From Limonium bicolor (Eukaryota > Streptophyta > Magnoliopsida > Caryophyllales > Plumbaginaceae), in NCBI GenBank assembly GCA_023374045.1, contig CM041783.1, positions 126,791,503 through 126,855,502 of the forward strand: a stretch of 64,000 bases of DNA, given 5' to 3'. The notes under the pieces are model-generated. The model made no database searches. It was not told where the DNA came from and saw nothing but the letters and a program-made list of their open reading frames with translations. Below, piece after piece: positions 35,561 to 47,411 of the stretch (positions are counted from its first letter, which is position 1; each line of letters begins with the position of its first letter). The position numbers were made by a program, and so were the translations under genes.

Positions 35561-36318
35561 GCGAAAACCGCTTAGCGTATGTTTGTGTACGGAGTACATA
35601 AACTACGGTGTGCATAGCACAAAATAATTTGAGAATATGTTTTACATAAACATTTTGAGATAAATTATGGTTATTGCACACAGAAGATGTGAATACCATA
35701 CATATTAATTACCTATCTTCTTAACTCCGGTGTGAGTACAAGTTAATAGAATTAAGGAAGAGGTTTAAGGAGACTTAAGGAATAAGGAATATATGAGGTA
35801 AGGGTCAATATGAGACTATGTGTGAGATAAAAATAAGATAACATTATGAGATACAATTTGACATGAACATGAGGAAGAAGATAGTAATGCTATGAGATAT
35901 AAGATGGTGAGAATTGGTATGGGACAGTTATAGAACTTAGTAGGAATTTAGAACTTGAGGTAATTACTAAGAGATGAATGGGGAATGTTTGGATGGACTG
36001 AGTCCACACTTTGGAGATGTATTGATTATGATTAGAAGAACTAAAAAGATAGAAAATTGGACATGAGTGAATTATTTGGATGTTTGAAAATGACGTGGGA
36101 AGTGGAACTTGATTTTCTAGGGATCAAGGGAAACCGAACACAAATTGGAGTGGAAGGATGGTTCTACACTGATGCTGATCACATCAGGGTAGGATGATTC
36201 CTGAAACTCCCTACCAGTGGTCACAATTAAATCACACTAAGGATAGAGGCCTTAGGATAAAATGAAATTGGAGTTGATTATATTTTTAATTAGAGGAATT
36301 ATTCCTCACATGACCTCG

Positions 36319-36480
36319 TAAAAAGGATTACCTTTTTACTGAGTCTCGCCCATGAAGTCGAGGACGCACGAGCCTTTGTCTTCGGACCGATGACATGGGG
36401 AGAGCAGCGTGTTTTGTATTCTGGCCCATGGTGACGAGGACGAATGAGCCATTGTCTACGGACCGGTGACATGGGAGAAT
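36319..36480 (+). repeat. Hairpin and imperfect duplication before the 3' LTR of C
   Basis: gtaaaaagg / cctttttac (36319-36340) is followed by two imperfect copies, about 75 bp each, of a unit running from gcccatg through cgaggacg, gagcc, ttgtc and cggaccg to gacatggg. F keeps the same arrangement at about 58775-58940. Confidence 0.75.
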
Positions 36481-36709
36481 ACGTTGGAAATTATGTGAAT
36501 GTTTTAATCATCAAAAGAAACAAAAAGAATTTTGAGTGCTATACATGCTTAAGCATGTTATGTGATATTTAAGTATAAGAATATGGCAGATCTAATGATC
36601 CAATGAGATTAAGTATACATAAGTATGATCTATATGACTCGAGGAATGAGGTAAGATATGTATCCTAATAAGATAAGGTGCATGGGAACATTGGGGACAA
36701 AGTTCTTTT

Positions 36710-36722
36710 AAGGGGGGTAGAT
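36710..36722 (+). promoter_or_regulatory. 3' polypurine tract of C
   Basis: aaggggggtagat lies immediately before the 3' LTR start at 36723. Confidence 0.88.
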
Positions 36723-39281
36723 TGAAATACCCCAAACCTAAGTATGCTAAGTAAACATCAATTTATGATGTAGTAAGGATAAAATATGCCTTAGAAAGAT
36801 TGGTAGACAATTTAAACCAAGGAAAACACAAGAAAGTGCCTTAAGGGCAATTAGGGCAAAAATGTGCTCTAAGCTTGGAGAGACTTCGGTGAGTACCCAA
36901 ATATCATGACAAGACCTTAGTAATATTCTAATGGTCATTTTAAACCAATTACCAAAGAAAACCAAGCTTGAAAACAAGCTAAAACACAAAATGTGCTTTA
37001 AGAAGTCTTAAAGCACATTTTTGAGAAATTGTCTTAGAATTGTGTTTTGAGTGGAGATGTCCATCATTACTCTTTAATCAACATGTGTACTAATTAGTAT
37101 CACATTAGGAAGTCTAAATCAATGGGAAACCAAAAATTTCACGAATATGTGCACTAATTAGTTAATAGTGTCAAATAGTGCCCAAATTAAGCTTAAGTTA
37201 ACATAAGTCAATGAGATGGTCAACTAAGACCATAAATATCTCCAATTACAAGAGGGGGCCGGTTTTTGATGTGAGGAGTCACCACATGACTAAGCAAATA
37301 AAGGAAAAGAAGAGTAAAAGAGAGAATAGTACTATTTGCTTTATAAAAGCAAAATACCTTATATTAGCCTACCTCTCTCCTCTCTTCTTCATTTCTCTTC
37401 TTCTTCCACGGTTCTCTTCTTCTTTTCCTCTGTTCCAAACCGTCCCAAGCAGCCTCCATGGTTGCCTCATCTTCAAATGTTCATAACTTACTCATTTTAG
37501 CTCCAAATCAAAAACTAAACACATATATCTCATAGTTAGACCAAGACCTTGCTTCCTATCTTTTCAAATCTTTCAAAGCTCAAGTTTTGTGCCATGAGAA
37601 AACTCCATTGATGGAGGAAAATCAAGTTTGAAGAGCTCATTAGCTTCTCCATTCTCTTAAGGTAAAGAAAATGTAAGAAAAACCAAGTTTCCATCATCTT
37701 CCTTGTATGGCCGAAAAATTCCTTCTCATGGGGCCTTGTTTTTATGCCTTGTTCTAGCTTGATTTATTCACCAAGGATTAGTGGAGGTCCTATTTCATTC
37801 AATGCCCAAGTCTACTTTGAGACTTCGAAGGTAATCATCCACTTTTATGCCTTAGAACACATTTCTAACCTAGGTTTTTATTCCTTGAGGTTAGTGTATT
37901 GTTTAGTACTCATATGTGTCATTGAATATTGATTAGAACATTGGCAAGGGGAATTTAAGTGGTGGCCGAGATTCATGCAAGAAGAAGGTCTAAGGAGGAA
38001 GTTAAGATAAGCTTGAGAAAACAAGGTAAAATGCTTACCTAATGGTGGTTTAAGTTTTAAGGGATGAGTTTAGGTGGATACCAATGTGGCTTAGAGCTTA
38101 CATTGTGTATTGGGTTATATAACCTAAGAAAAAGAACTTAAATAAGCTTGTGAACTTGTGACTAAGGAGCCAATGGGAATGAGTTAGTAATATAAGTTTA
38201 AGGTGGATTTTAAGAGCATTATAATTACTATGAGATTGATGGGTGTATTTGCAGGTTGAAAGCTTTTATATGTGGGAAATTCAGTGTTTAAGTTTAAGTC
38301 ATTTAAGAGCCTTAGTGCTATGCAATTTAAGATTATTGCAATATATTGAGTTTGTTGTGAGTGAGTTGGTTTGGGTGATGAGATATGATGAGAAAGAACT
38401 TGATGTGTGTGAGATGGTTAAATGAGGAAAAATAATGTGTTTGGGCATGCTATGATGCTAGAGGTGCTATGGCGAAATTTGAGTAGAAAATAAGTGTTTA
38501 GGTGATGGTGGTGAATTAATATGACCTAGGATTTACTAGGAGTCACTATGAGGAATTTGAGTGGAGATTTGTTAACTAAGGAGTTCTTGAGGTTTAGAAT
38601 GACCTAGAGATGTCTAGGAGGAATTAGAGGATTGGTGAGTGTTTTTGAACACACCAAAATCATGAGATGAGGAATGTAAGACTTGTGCATAAGTTTAAGG
38701 AGAAGGTGTAATGATTAAGGTGATTTAGATATGTTCTAAGGGAATTTAATGACTAAAGAAGTACTAGGAAGTTTTAGAGGTTGTCTTGAAGAAAAAGGGG
38801 TGAGATAAAGTGTTATAATGAGTTATAATGACTTAGGCATTACTTTGAAGGATTTAGGAATCAAGAGAATGTAATCGAGTATTTAGGACTTAGGCAAATG
38901 TTGGTAAACAACTAGGAAGGAAATAAGGTGTTGATGGATGAAAGCTTAATCTTGTGAAGGAACTTTAAGTAAATGCATAAAAGAATTTTCGATGGTGAAA
39001 GATGCTTGGGAGATGATGTTATAGTGGTGAGGAAAACATTTGGCATAGTGGTTACATTAGGTATGAACCACCACCTAGAACCTAGAGGAAAACGTTACAA
39101 GTGTTAGCATTATTACAAGGAAAATGCATAATGACTAAGGTGGATCTTGGTGAATGATTTAATGTGTTTTGAGGAGGGCTTAAGGTGTATTTGAAGTGCC
39201 CAAATGAGGTTATAGCATATTAGGATATATGAGGAGAAGTTTGGAGTTGAAAAGAGAATTTAGAAACAAGGTTCTAGAGCC

Positions 39282-39605
39282 GACCGACCTTAGGACCGGA
39301 CTTGCAAGGTCGGTTGAGCTCAAATTACACTACCAGAGAAAGTTTCTGGAATGGACCGACCTTGGGACCGGACTTGCAAGGTCGGTCGGGCATGTATTTT
39401 GTACAGTAATAAGTCTCTGGAATCGACCGAACATGGGACCGGACTTGGCAAGTTCGGTCGAGCTTAAATTTCCCTCGGGAAAACTCTCGGGAATGGACCG
39501 ACCTTGGGACCGGACTTGCAAGGTCAGTCGGGGTAGAATTTTCAAACGATGAAGTGTTCTGGAATGGACCGACCTTAGGTAAGGTCGGTCGGAAGTTCGG
39601 TCGGG
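39282..39605 (+). repeat. Hairpin array in C 3' LTR (five units)
   Basis: Copy of 29447-29770 with a handful of substitutions. Confidence 0.9.
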
Positions 39606-40439
39606 CCTAAAAATAAAAAAAAAAGGAAATTTTAAATTCTAAGAAAGGTAATAGGTAATAAGGTATACCTTTGGTAGGGTGGTAATGATTAGGACCCTAG
39701 GAACTTAAGGGATTAAGTTAAGTTAAGTATAAACTTAAAAGTTTAAGGTTAAGTTGTAAGATTAAGTTGTAAGACTTAAGAGGTGTTAGGTGGGAATCAT
39801 TAAGGGATTAAGTAAGTTAAGCAAGTTAAGTAAGTTGGATTAAGTTAAGTGATTAACAACCTAAAACTGAATGAATGTTTTAGGACTTGGGGATTTGGAC
39901 TCCGGAGGAGAGTAAGCAACCGAAACGACCAACGGTGAACGGTACAGTTCTCTTGTGACCTGCTTGCTAACGAGGTGTCCCTCGGCTTGTGTACTATTTG
40001 TTTTGTGTGCTCACTAAACAAGATAAAGCATGCAACCGGAATATATTATATTTATTGTATTGTTGTGTGATGTTTGAAAACTAACACAACATACCTTGAG
40101 AACTTACTAACCAATGTTTAGTAAGGAATTGAGTGAGACTAAGGAACGCCCGTAATAAGGGACGATATGAACCGAAAGAGGTTAACCAACAAACAGGGTC
40201 TTGAGATTACTACTAACTAGAACTTGAGTGAGGAAACCCGGGACCGATCTCCGGTCATGCATGCTAAGGAAAGGGGGGGTCGTTATCTATAGCAGATTCG
40301 ACCTCCGATTAAGGACTTGTCTTCGGACTTGTAGCCTAGGGCCGGTTGCCGGCTCAGCTGCGCTGGACTCCCGTCCAGAGTAGGTGGCATTAAGATGGTG
40401 CGGTGGGATCACCTAAATCCCAGGTTCGAATTAAGCTAC

Positions 40440-40736
40440 AACCATTCCCTTCCAGGAACGGTTTGTATATTGAGATTAAGTTAAGATTAAGGCTAAGGTA
40501 AGGTTAAGATAAGTTGCAACCATTCCTTTTTAAAGGATGGTTTGTATTATTAAGATTAAGATTAAGGTAAGGTTAAGATAAGTTGCAACCATTCCTTTTC
40601 AAAGGATGGTTTGCATTGTTAAGTTTATGATTAAGGTAAGGTTAAGATGAGTTGCAACCATTCCTCTTAAAAGGATGGTTTGTATTATTAAGATTAAGAT
40701 AAGCTACATCCACTCCTTATTTAAGGATGGTTGTTT
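40440..40736 (+). repeat. Second tandem hairpin repeat in C 3' LTR
   Basis: Copy of 30604-30900: hairpins of the type aaccattcctt / aaggatggtt separated by GTTAAG-rich spacers. Confidence 0.82.
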
Positions 40737-41340
40737 CTAAGATTAAGATAAGACTAAGATTGAGGTGAGATAAGGATGGACTAAGATTAAGGGGGAACAT
40801 TACTTAAGGAATTAAATAACTAACCCTCTAATTAAGGGAACGCATTTAAGCCGTTCACTGTGTGTGTGAACTTTGATTGTTCATATATGGATTGTTGTTT
40901 ACAGCATTTACTATTATGTTGTGCATTTAATCAACCTCCATGCTATCGACAATTAGTCGTCGTAGCCACGTTAGCTTGGGGGCCATGAGGGGATCGTACC
41001 AGCATTCGTGCTGACCCCCTTTGGGTGCTGTTTTTACTACACAGGTACATCAGGAAGCGGCCGTCGCGAGAGTAAGAAGGGGTACAAGTGTTAGGGATTA
41101 AGTGAGGCCTACGAGTTGTGCATGTACACTCGTATGGCAATTAAGTTAGTAAGATGTATAGGATGTGAGAGGATTGTAAGAAGAATATGTATTTGGTTAA
41201 GGTTGTTATGTACTAATATTTGGTATATTCTTTAGTCAGACCGTGGCAAGGTCCTGGATGGTAAAGAATTCCGCTGTGACATGTACATATATATGCTGTT
41301 AAGTTGCGAGACCACAATTGGATTGAGTTGGGGTGTTACA

Positions 41341-41345
41341 ATTGC
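41341..41345. repeat. Target site duplication, right (attgc) of element C
   Basis: Matches 26882-26886 exactly. Confidence 0.92.
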
Positions 41346-41715
41346 TGAGCCCTTCAATGGGCCAAACATTCTAGGTTATTGAAGAAGACTCAAGCTGCAG
41401 TGCGGGACACGGGGGTAGCAGTTGTGTTTTCAAGAAACACCTTTGGTTTTATTCTGTATTGTATTAAGGAGGTTGATGTATTCAGTTAGTTGCTCATTTA
41501 GTTGGATTTTGGTTTGTAATAACTAGAGTGCTCCGTATCTGTTCATCACAGCGTGGGGAGTTGTATTGTTGTAAAGGGTGAGGATGCCTTGTTACTCACA
41601 AGGGTGAGTAACGGCGTGTAACACCAAAGTAGATAGTTTTATTTTCCTCTACAAATTGTTATTATTATGCTACGACTTGCGACGTTATTACAGGTTTAGG
41701 ATTAGAGGTGTTACA
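41346..41715 (+). mobile_element. LTR remnant G, right piece with LTR 3' end
   Basis: It continues 26431-26886. It holds ttactcacaagggtgagtaa, comparable to the gtcacgtgggtgac hairpin near the 3' end of family-A LTRs, and it ends ggattagaggtgttaca, the common LTR terminus. Element D interior follows at once without a primer site. This suggests G's element inserted into D, with ttaaa (41716-41720) as the expected duplication. Confidence 0.6.
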
Positions 41716-41793
41716 TTAAAGGTTACGGTTAATACCTGGGCCGGATTTCGTACCGGTCCCGTCACGGTCTATGATGTGCAAGGCCGGCTGCCT

Positions 41794-42372
41794 CTACAGT
41801 GCGCCCTTCTGCGGACCCCGGGACCCCTGTCCCTGTGAGGTGTGTTGGGCATGAGCATCGCCAGATGCAACCTCTTTGCCTTCATGCTGTTTGTAGCCCT
41901 GGTAGTTACCCTTGGGCTTCGAGTTTTCTGGGCATGCATTAGCACGGTGCCCCGGCTTCTGGCAATTGTAGCAGCGGATCTCCCTTCCTTGGCAATCGGT
42001 GCCGGGATGATCCTTGTTGCAGTTTCGGCATACGTAGCTGCGGCCATCATTTTGGCCCTTGCCATGGCCAAATCCAGAACCTATAGCTTCCAAGTTAGCG
42101 AGGTTCGACATACTTACCATGCTCCATATAAATACTAATTCACAAGTGTACTAATTTGATTTCGGGTTCTTACCCTTGTAGGGCTGAGACCTCAGTGGCT
42201 TCGCTGCCACTGGTGCAGTGTAGGCAAGCTGTAACGAATCAGCTGCCTTGCCCTTCTCAACATGGGCACTGCCGTCTCCAGAGGTGCTCTTCTGGTGGGA
42301 GTACTTCCCCTTCTTCTTCTTCCATGGTTTGGTTTGGTTTTGGTCGTCGAAGGTGCTACCCTTGCTGCTCAC
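41794..42372 (-). pseudogene. Element D gag, C-terminal part with zinc knuckle
   Basis: Two frames in the same phase (42151-42372 and 41794-42120) are separated by one stop codon. The first is lysine-rich (TKPWKKKKGKYSHQ), as in the basic region of plant gypsy Gag. The second contains CRNCNKDHPGTDC and then CYNCQKPGHRANAC, a CCHC zinc knuckle (C-X2-C-X4-H-X4-C) that binds RNA in the nucleocapsid. Coding sense reaches upstream of 42372 to about 42425 (RDEEQALKRK), then is out of phase with the Gag core at 42491-42955. The protein would package element RNA; here it is broken. Confidence 0.85.
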
Positions 42373-42490
42373 CTTGCGCTTCAGCGCTTGCTCCTCATCT
42401 CTTAGCTGGCAGGTGATCTCAACTCGAGATGTAGCATGGTAACACTCCTAAATTACTTGGCATTAGGTTACACATTTACATACGGGAATA

Positions 42491-43231
42491 CTAATTCACG
42501 TTGCTCATGGCTTTCAAGGGTTCAACGCTGTTTACCTGAAGGGAGATAAACCGTGCGAAGCCCATGCCATACCGGAGTCGATGGCTCAATCCGCCGTTGA
42601 AGCGGTTGACCAAGACTTGGCCGGTATACCCAAGGTCGGGTAGAAGTCTGAGAAGAGAGGTGAAGGTGCGGTAATATTCATCAACCGTCATCTTCTCCGT
42701 CATCTTCTCCGTCATCTTCAGGGCATCGAGCTCAAGCCGTTTCTTGGTCTTGACATGCTCGGGATAGTACTTAGATCGGAGGAGAGTGGTGAATGCTTCC
42801 CAACCGAATGCGGGGTCGGCTACGTGCTTGGCCTTGACGAGCTTCCACCAGCCCATAGCCGCGTCCTTGAGGTAATACGCAGCTATCCTCACTCGAACTC
42901 CAGCGGGAGTCTCAAGTGTCTCGAATGCCGTCTCCATCTCGGAGAGATAGGCCACGAGCTTGGCGGGGTCGCTCTCGCCTCTAAAGCATGGAGGTCGAAG
43001 GTCGGCGACTGCCTATACCCAGTTGGTTTCACGGGGTTGAGGTGGGTCGGGCTGTTGCTGTTGCTGCTGCTGTTGGTTTTGCTGTGTTTGATGTACTGCG
43101 GTGATTACTTGCGGTAGCATCTGTGCTACCGTGGCGGCGACGATCTCAGCTATCGTTTGCGCGCCTGGCCCCTCAGAGGCTTCACCTCTAGCTCGGCCTT
43201 GGCCTCGTCCTGACATCTGAACATTTAGCAT
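42491..43231 (-). pseudogene. gag: Element D gag, N-terminal and core domain, with one in-frame stop
   Basis: The frame starts at 43231 (MLNVQMSGRGQGR), about 210 nt after the primer site. It has an alanine/glutamine-rich part with a nine-glutamine run, then NWV, a stop, and continues in the same phase with LRPPCFRGESDP. The Gag core is AYLSEMETAFETLE, VRIAAYYLKDAAMGWWKLVK, FTTLLRSKYYPEHVKTKK and MTVDEYYRTFTSLLRLLPDL, characteristic of Ty3/Gypsy Gag in plants, possibly the Tekay/Del lineage, whose members have long LTRs. The repeated KMTEKMTEKMT suggests a small internal duplication. It ends at 42491, and the next Gag part is in another phase. Lineage assignment is tentative without polymerase sequence. 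Confidence 0.87.
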
Positions 43232-43414
43232 TTACATTAGGCTCTGTAAGATGTGACATGGTGGCATGTGTCGTGTGACCCATTGGTCTTGAAATTTAAG
43301 CATGGTATCGTTCATAAGGACGTTAAGGGTATTCGTTGTTAACAACGGTAAATCCTAGTTAGGTTAACGGTTCATAACCTAACTCAGTAATCACTACACT
43401 GGATATTCTAATCA

Positions 43415-43441
43415 TCAGAGCGAGACTTCGCTCTGATACCA
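43415..43441 (-). promoter_or_regulatory. Primer binding site (initiator tRNA-Met) embedded in a perfect hairpin, D
   Basis: In element orientation TGGTATCAGAGC starts at 43441, 5 nt after the LTR end. A perfect 9-bp inverted repeat (tcagagcga / tcgctctga, 43415-43436) overlaps it. The arms differ from C and F by paired changes. Confidence 0.92.
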
Positions 43442-43446
43442 CTTTT

Positions 43447-46400
43447 TGTAGCACCCCAACCGCTAATCCTTCAATTATCCTCTAATCTTTCCCATAATTA
43501 CCTTACTCGCAGCGGAATACTTACTTACTTACTCCCGGCGGGTGATACAACGCCGTTAGCCATCCAACACTAACAAGGCTACTACTACTTACAGTAACGG
43601 TCTGACGATTAGAATATACCGAATACATACTATTTACCTTACAGTGCCAAATACTTACTTACATTTGATTACCGAGTATCCAAGATACATAAATTACATT
43701 CCAAGTCTATTCCCAAAATCACGAGTTTGTACATCTACTCCTTTCTATCCAATCATGATTCATTATCCAAAAAGGTGTACCACATGGTACACCGGCTACT
43801 CAAAAAGGCCTTAGCCGTGTACAACTCGGTACACCATTCCAATCTACTAACTATCCTAAAAAGAATTTGTTCCAGTCCTTACTCGACCATCACGCCTCGC
43901 GGGTACCTGTAGAATAAAAACATTGCCCCAAGGGGCTCAGATTACGCTGCATATGATAACCACATACCCCGCGTACTAGCGAGGGTACGCCAACTATTTG
44001 GTCGAATACATACGGTTCGTTTCATTCATACATACATACATACATGCTTATACTCAATACAATACGATACGTCCATCTCACAACATACATACATTCAAGC
44101 ACACAAGGAAGACATTACAAGTCGACCATTCATACTTACCGTATACTCACCGCAATACGGAGATACACTTCTCCAATTCATACATAAGTCTTGTTAGCTT
44201 CTTTACACTCCCGGGTTAATCGGGTGTTCGATACTCTTTTACTCAAGGTCAATGACTTACAATAGTCAAGACCGATACTCATACAATACTTTACTTCTTA
44301 CTTACTTTACTCAAGTCAAGTCGGTATGACCTCCGGGCAGGGATTACTACATCCCACCACCGGGCTTTAGGGTGGCCCACTAATCTAGGATGCTACCCAT
44401 TCTAGGGATTTGGTCCATGGAAAAGATTACAGCCAGGATTCGGATCCAACCTCTTGTGTTTCCTTATCCTCACGCGTGGCCGAAACTATATCGGACTTCT
44501 ACTCATTCCATTTTACTCATTACTCAAGTTAGGAGTTAGATGGTTAGGAATTAGTAGAAGTCATTACTTCCATAACATACATCAATACACTACTCAAGTA
44601 CACAACATTTACACATACTCTTCATCCTCATTCATATATTTCATGAATTATACAAACTAATTGTTCTAGAGAATACAACAAGAACAACATAGTTCAAACA
44701 CAATTAAGTGCAATAAAAGTCCGATTCGTGCATTTATCTTATTGGTGATCACATAAGCACATAAATCGGGGTAACCAAGTTAGGATACAGGGCATGAAGA
44801 AATCATACCGTTCACCGTCGTATTTGTACTACCGGGTCCTTCGGTGTTCACAAATCAAATCCTATAACATACATGGAGTTGTATGGTTAATGACTTATTA
44901 TTTGTTTAACTCCTACTCCAGTACCTTTCCCTAGGCATGCTTACTAATTCTTACATGTGACAAGTGGTTACAAATTTATTTCATACTTTGGGTTTGCTTC
45001 CTTACTCATGTACAAGTTCTTTTATTATTCTTAGCCACAATGGTATATACCTATATATATACTCATGTGTGTGCATATATATATACATATACATATGATT
45101 ACTAGAGTTAACATTTTTTTTTTGTAAGTTTGGGCCGACCGACCCACCGACCGACCCAACCCCTTGGGTCGGTCCATTCCAGTAAGTTTCCCGTTCTCCA
45201 GACTTTGCCCGACCGACCCAAACACCTCTGGGTCGGTCCACTCCAGAAAGTTTTCGGCCCTGAAATTCCTCGAGACCGACCCACGACCGACCCTACCTCC
45301 TTGGTCGGCCGAAGTCAGAAACTTTGTTCCAGTGATTTTAAGTCCCGACCGACCCACGACCGACTCACGGCCTCTGGGTCGGTCCATTCCAGAAAGTTTT
45401 GGTTCAGTTATTTATGCCCCGACCGACCCACCGACCGATCCAACCTCTGGGTCGGTCGGTAGCAGAACATGCCTACAGATTTTGTTTTTCACTTCTCTTC
45501 TTTACCCATTTCTTCCCTAATGTTCCTACATACATCCTAACATGTTTTAGCACTGATTAACCCTCTAAATCGCCTTAGTTCATCCACCAAACTCATTACT
45601 CAATCCTAGATCCATTTACACATTTTTCCTCATTTCATTCCAACACTTATACTAGTTTTCATTTCACTAATGCTACAGATTTTGTTCTCCCCTCTTGTGC
45701 TACAGATTTTCACCTTAACTTCTATCCTCCAATACTCCCTCCACTAATGCTACTCCTAGCATTCAAGATACATTACTTTACATCCTAGTTCTTCCCATTA
45801 CCTAAATCCTTTTCAAATCTGTTTCAAGACATTAAACTACTCCCTTTACACTCTCCAAATACACCTAGTTACCACCTAGGTAATTTTCTCTTCTTACACA
45901 ACTAAGTCCTCAAATTCCTAAACAAATTTTGATATAGTCTCCCCTATATTTTTAGCATTACCCACACACTGTTTCAGCTCACAATTGCTCATTCCTACAC
46001 CTGTTTATCCAATACATTATACACACATTTCAACTCCACTACAACATAATAAAATTCCTGCACATACACGTTCCATACCCAATGTTTTCCCAAGCTTTTA
46101 AACATCATTTAAAAACTTCAAAACTGTTACATTACCATTCCTCATTATACTACAACATACTCATTACTCATTACCATATATCTTACCCATTTTTACTACA
46201 CAAAAATTGTTACAATACAATACACAAACTAACTCAAGGTAAAAGTATTTTACCTTGTCTTGCTAGTTTCTCTTTCTTTCCTTTCCTTCTCTTCTTTTCC
46301 TCTTTCTTTCTTCTTGTTCTCGGTTTTTGTTCAAGAAATGGGCAATGCTACAGCAACCCATATATACCAATACTAGTTTAGCACATTAACCTTAACTAAC

Positions 46401-47411
46401 CCTAGAATTTAGATGTTTTAGGGTTTAGAAAAGGGCATTACCTTCCAACCAATGAATGAGGTTCTTGACAAGCAAGAGAGCAAGATTCCTAGCCCAAGGA
46501 AGAAGCCAAAATCGGTTGGGATACAAGGAACAAAACAAGGCTTACATTGAATTTTTGTTTTGCCAACAAGGGCTAGAAAAAGATGGGTTTTCAAGAATGT
46601 TTTTACCTCAAAATAACTAGGAGGTGAAGGTGCTTCTAATGGTGGTCCTCAAGCTCCAAATGTGGCACACCCGTGGAGATGAAGTTGGTTGTTTTTGATT
46701 TTTTAAAGGAGGAAGGTGTTCTCCTTGATGAGAGGATTCCAATGGTAACAATTTTGTAATTTTTTGAGAAGGATTAAGGGGTTAACAAGAGGAGAGAAGG
46801 TGAGGTTTTTGTGGGGTTCTTCAAATCCCCATTGATGTCGCCCAAGGAGGAAGAAAAGGAATAGAGAGGGTGAGAGAAATCGTGAGAGAGAGGTGAGAAT
46901 ATGAGAGAGAGAGTTATTTTTGCTTTTTACTTATTTTCTTTGTCTTTTAGCAAATAAGGAGAATTAAAGAGAGTGTGAGAGGGGGAGGCTCAATCGGCTA
47001 CACACACACCCCCTCTACAGTTTTTTGCTTTTTATTTGCAAAAGTGGACACACTAACTTTGCTTATTTGCATTCTCACCCCACAACTTCCCGGATGTTAC
47101 AGTTTTTAGTAACCGGAACCCGTTTTCCGGAATTTTCTCGTTTAATTAATTTTATTGGTTCCCAACCTTTATTACTGTTTATTAATGACTAATTGGTTGA
47201 CCAAAATCGTTACGAGTCTATTTGACACGCTTAAAGTCGCGTTTTCCCGGTTTCCTCGAAAAACGCGCTTTAAGGTTCGTTTATGCTTTTAACCCATTTT
47301 AAAGGTCCATTTTCTTCGGGATTTGTTCCCTCATGTTTATTTAGATATAATTAAGTCTTTAAAATTATAATTAGCCTAATTAATCACTGTTTTTAATTAC
47401 TGGGTATTTCA
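43447..47411 (-). mobile_element. 5' LTR of element D
   Basis: 3965 bp on the minus strand, starting tgaaataccca at 47411 and ending ggggtgctaca at 43447. It shares with family A the gtacgc block near 43971-43995, GTAT-rich DNA (about 44025-44330), the position of the hairpin array (45137-45459) and a pyrimidine-rich upstream part (about 46850-46990 as GA-rich on this strand). Frames of 110-118 aa over 45031-45520 are translations of the hairpin array, not genes. Confidence 0.85.
45137..45459 (-). repeat. Hairpin array in D LTR (five units)
   Basis: Arms are gaccgaccca / tgggtcggtc rather than the gaccgacctt / aaggtcggtc of A and C. Several units also carry an extra nested gaccgaccc. The word ttccagaaagttt separates units; its complement ctggaa precedes arms in A and C too. 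A T-run at 45114-45123 (A-run in element sense) follows the last hairpin. Confidence 0.9.

Larger units (their letters stand above)
31505..36722 (+). mobile_element. Non-coding interior of element C
   Basis: This 5218-bp stretch has no frame with retroelement motifs on either strand. Conserved signals are the primer-site hairpin (31510-31536), the GAAA hairpin (31735), an inverted repeat (32459), the word gtaaggcaaacgcctaat (about 33212), an internal polypurine tract (35549) and the 3' tract (36710). F is collinear with it; A1 is partly rearranged. Confidence 0.82.
26887..41340 (+). mobile_element. Complete LARD-like LTR retrotransposon C
   Basis: This 14,454-bp element has two LTRs of 4618 bp each (26887-31504 and 36723-41340), a 5218-bp interior, an initiator tRNA-Met primer site, a polypurine tract and a perfect 5-bp duplication (attgc). 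The LTRs look nearly identical, with differences concentrated in the first 300 bp, so insertion was fairly recent. The interior has no gag or pol. It is the most complete example of the family here and the reference for comparing A and F. It belongs to the same broad group as D, which does encode gag, and probably depended on proteins supplied in trans. Confidence 0.92.
36723..41340 (+). repeat. 3' LTR of element C
   Basis: 4618 bp and nearly identical to 26887-31504. It contains the palindromic TATA motif (37335-37353), the hairpin array (39282-39605) and the second hairpin repeat (40440-40736). One array base that breaks pairing here (ggtcagtcgg in unit four) is intact in the 5' LTR. Confidence 0.92.
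41716..43446 (-). mobile_element. Truncated 5' interior of element D (gag region)
   Basis: On the minus strand this follows the D 5' LTR and primer site. It contains a degenerate gag and then stops abruptly at the end of LTR remnant G, so the pol region is missing from the window. It is the only long-LTR element here with recognisable coding sequence. Confidence 0.8.

Noticed and set aside
41842..42138. 98-aa and other plus-strand frames over D gag
   Set aside because: They are antisense shadows of the GC-rich Gag knuckle region.
45031..45520. Frames of 110-118 aa on both strands rich in DRP, GRS and VG
   Set aside because: They are translations of the hairpin array; similar frames appear at 24305-24678, 29361-29717 and 55656-56064 for the same reason.
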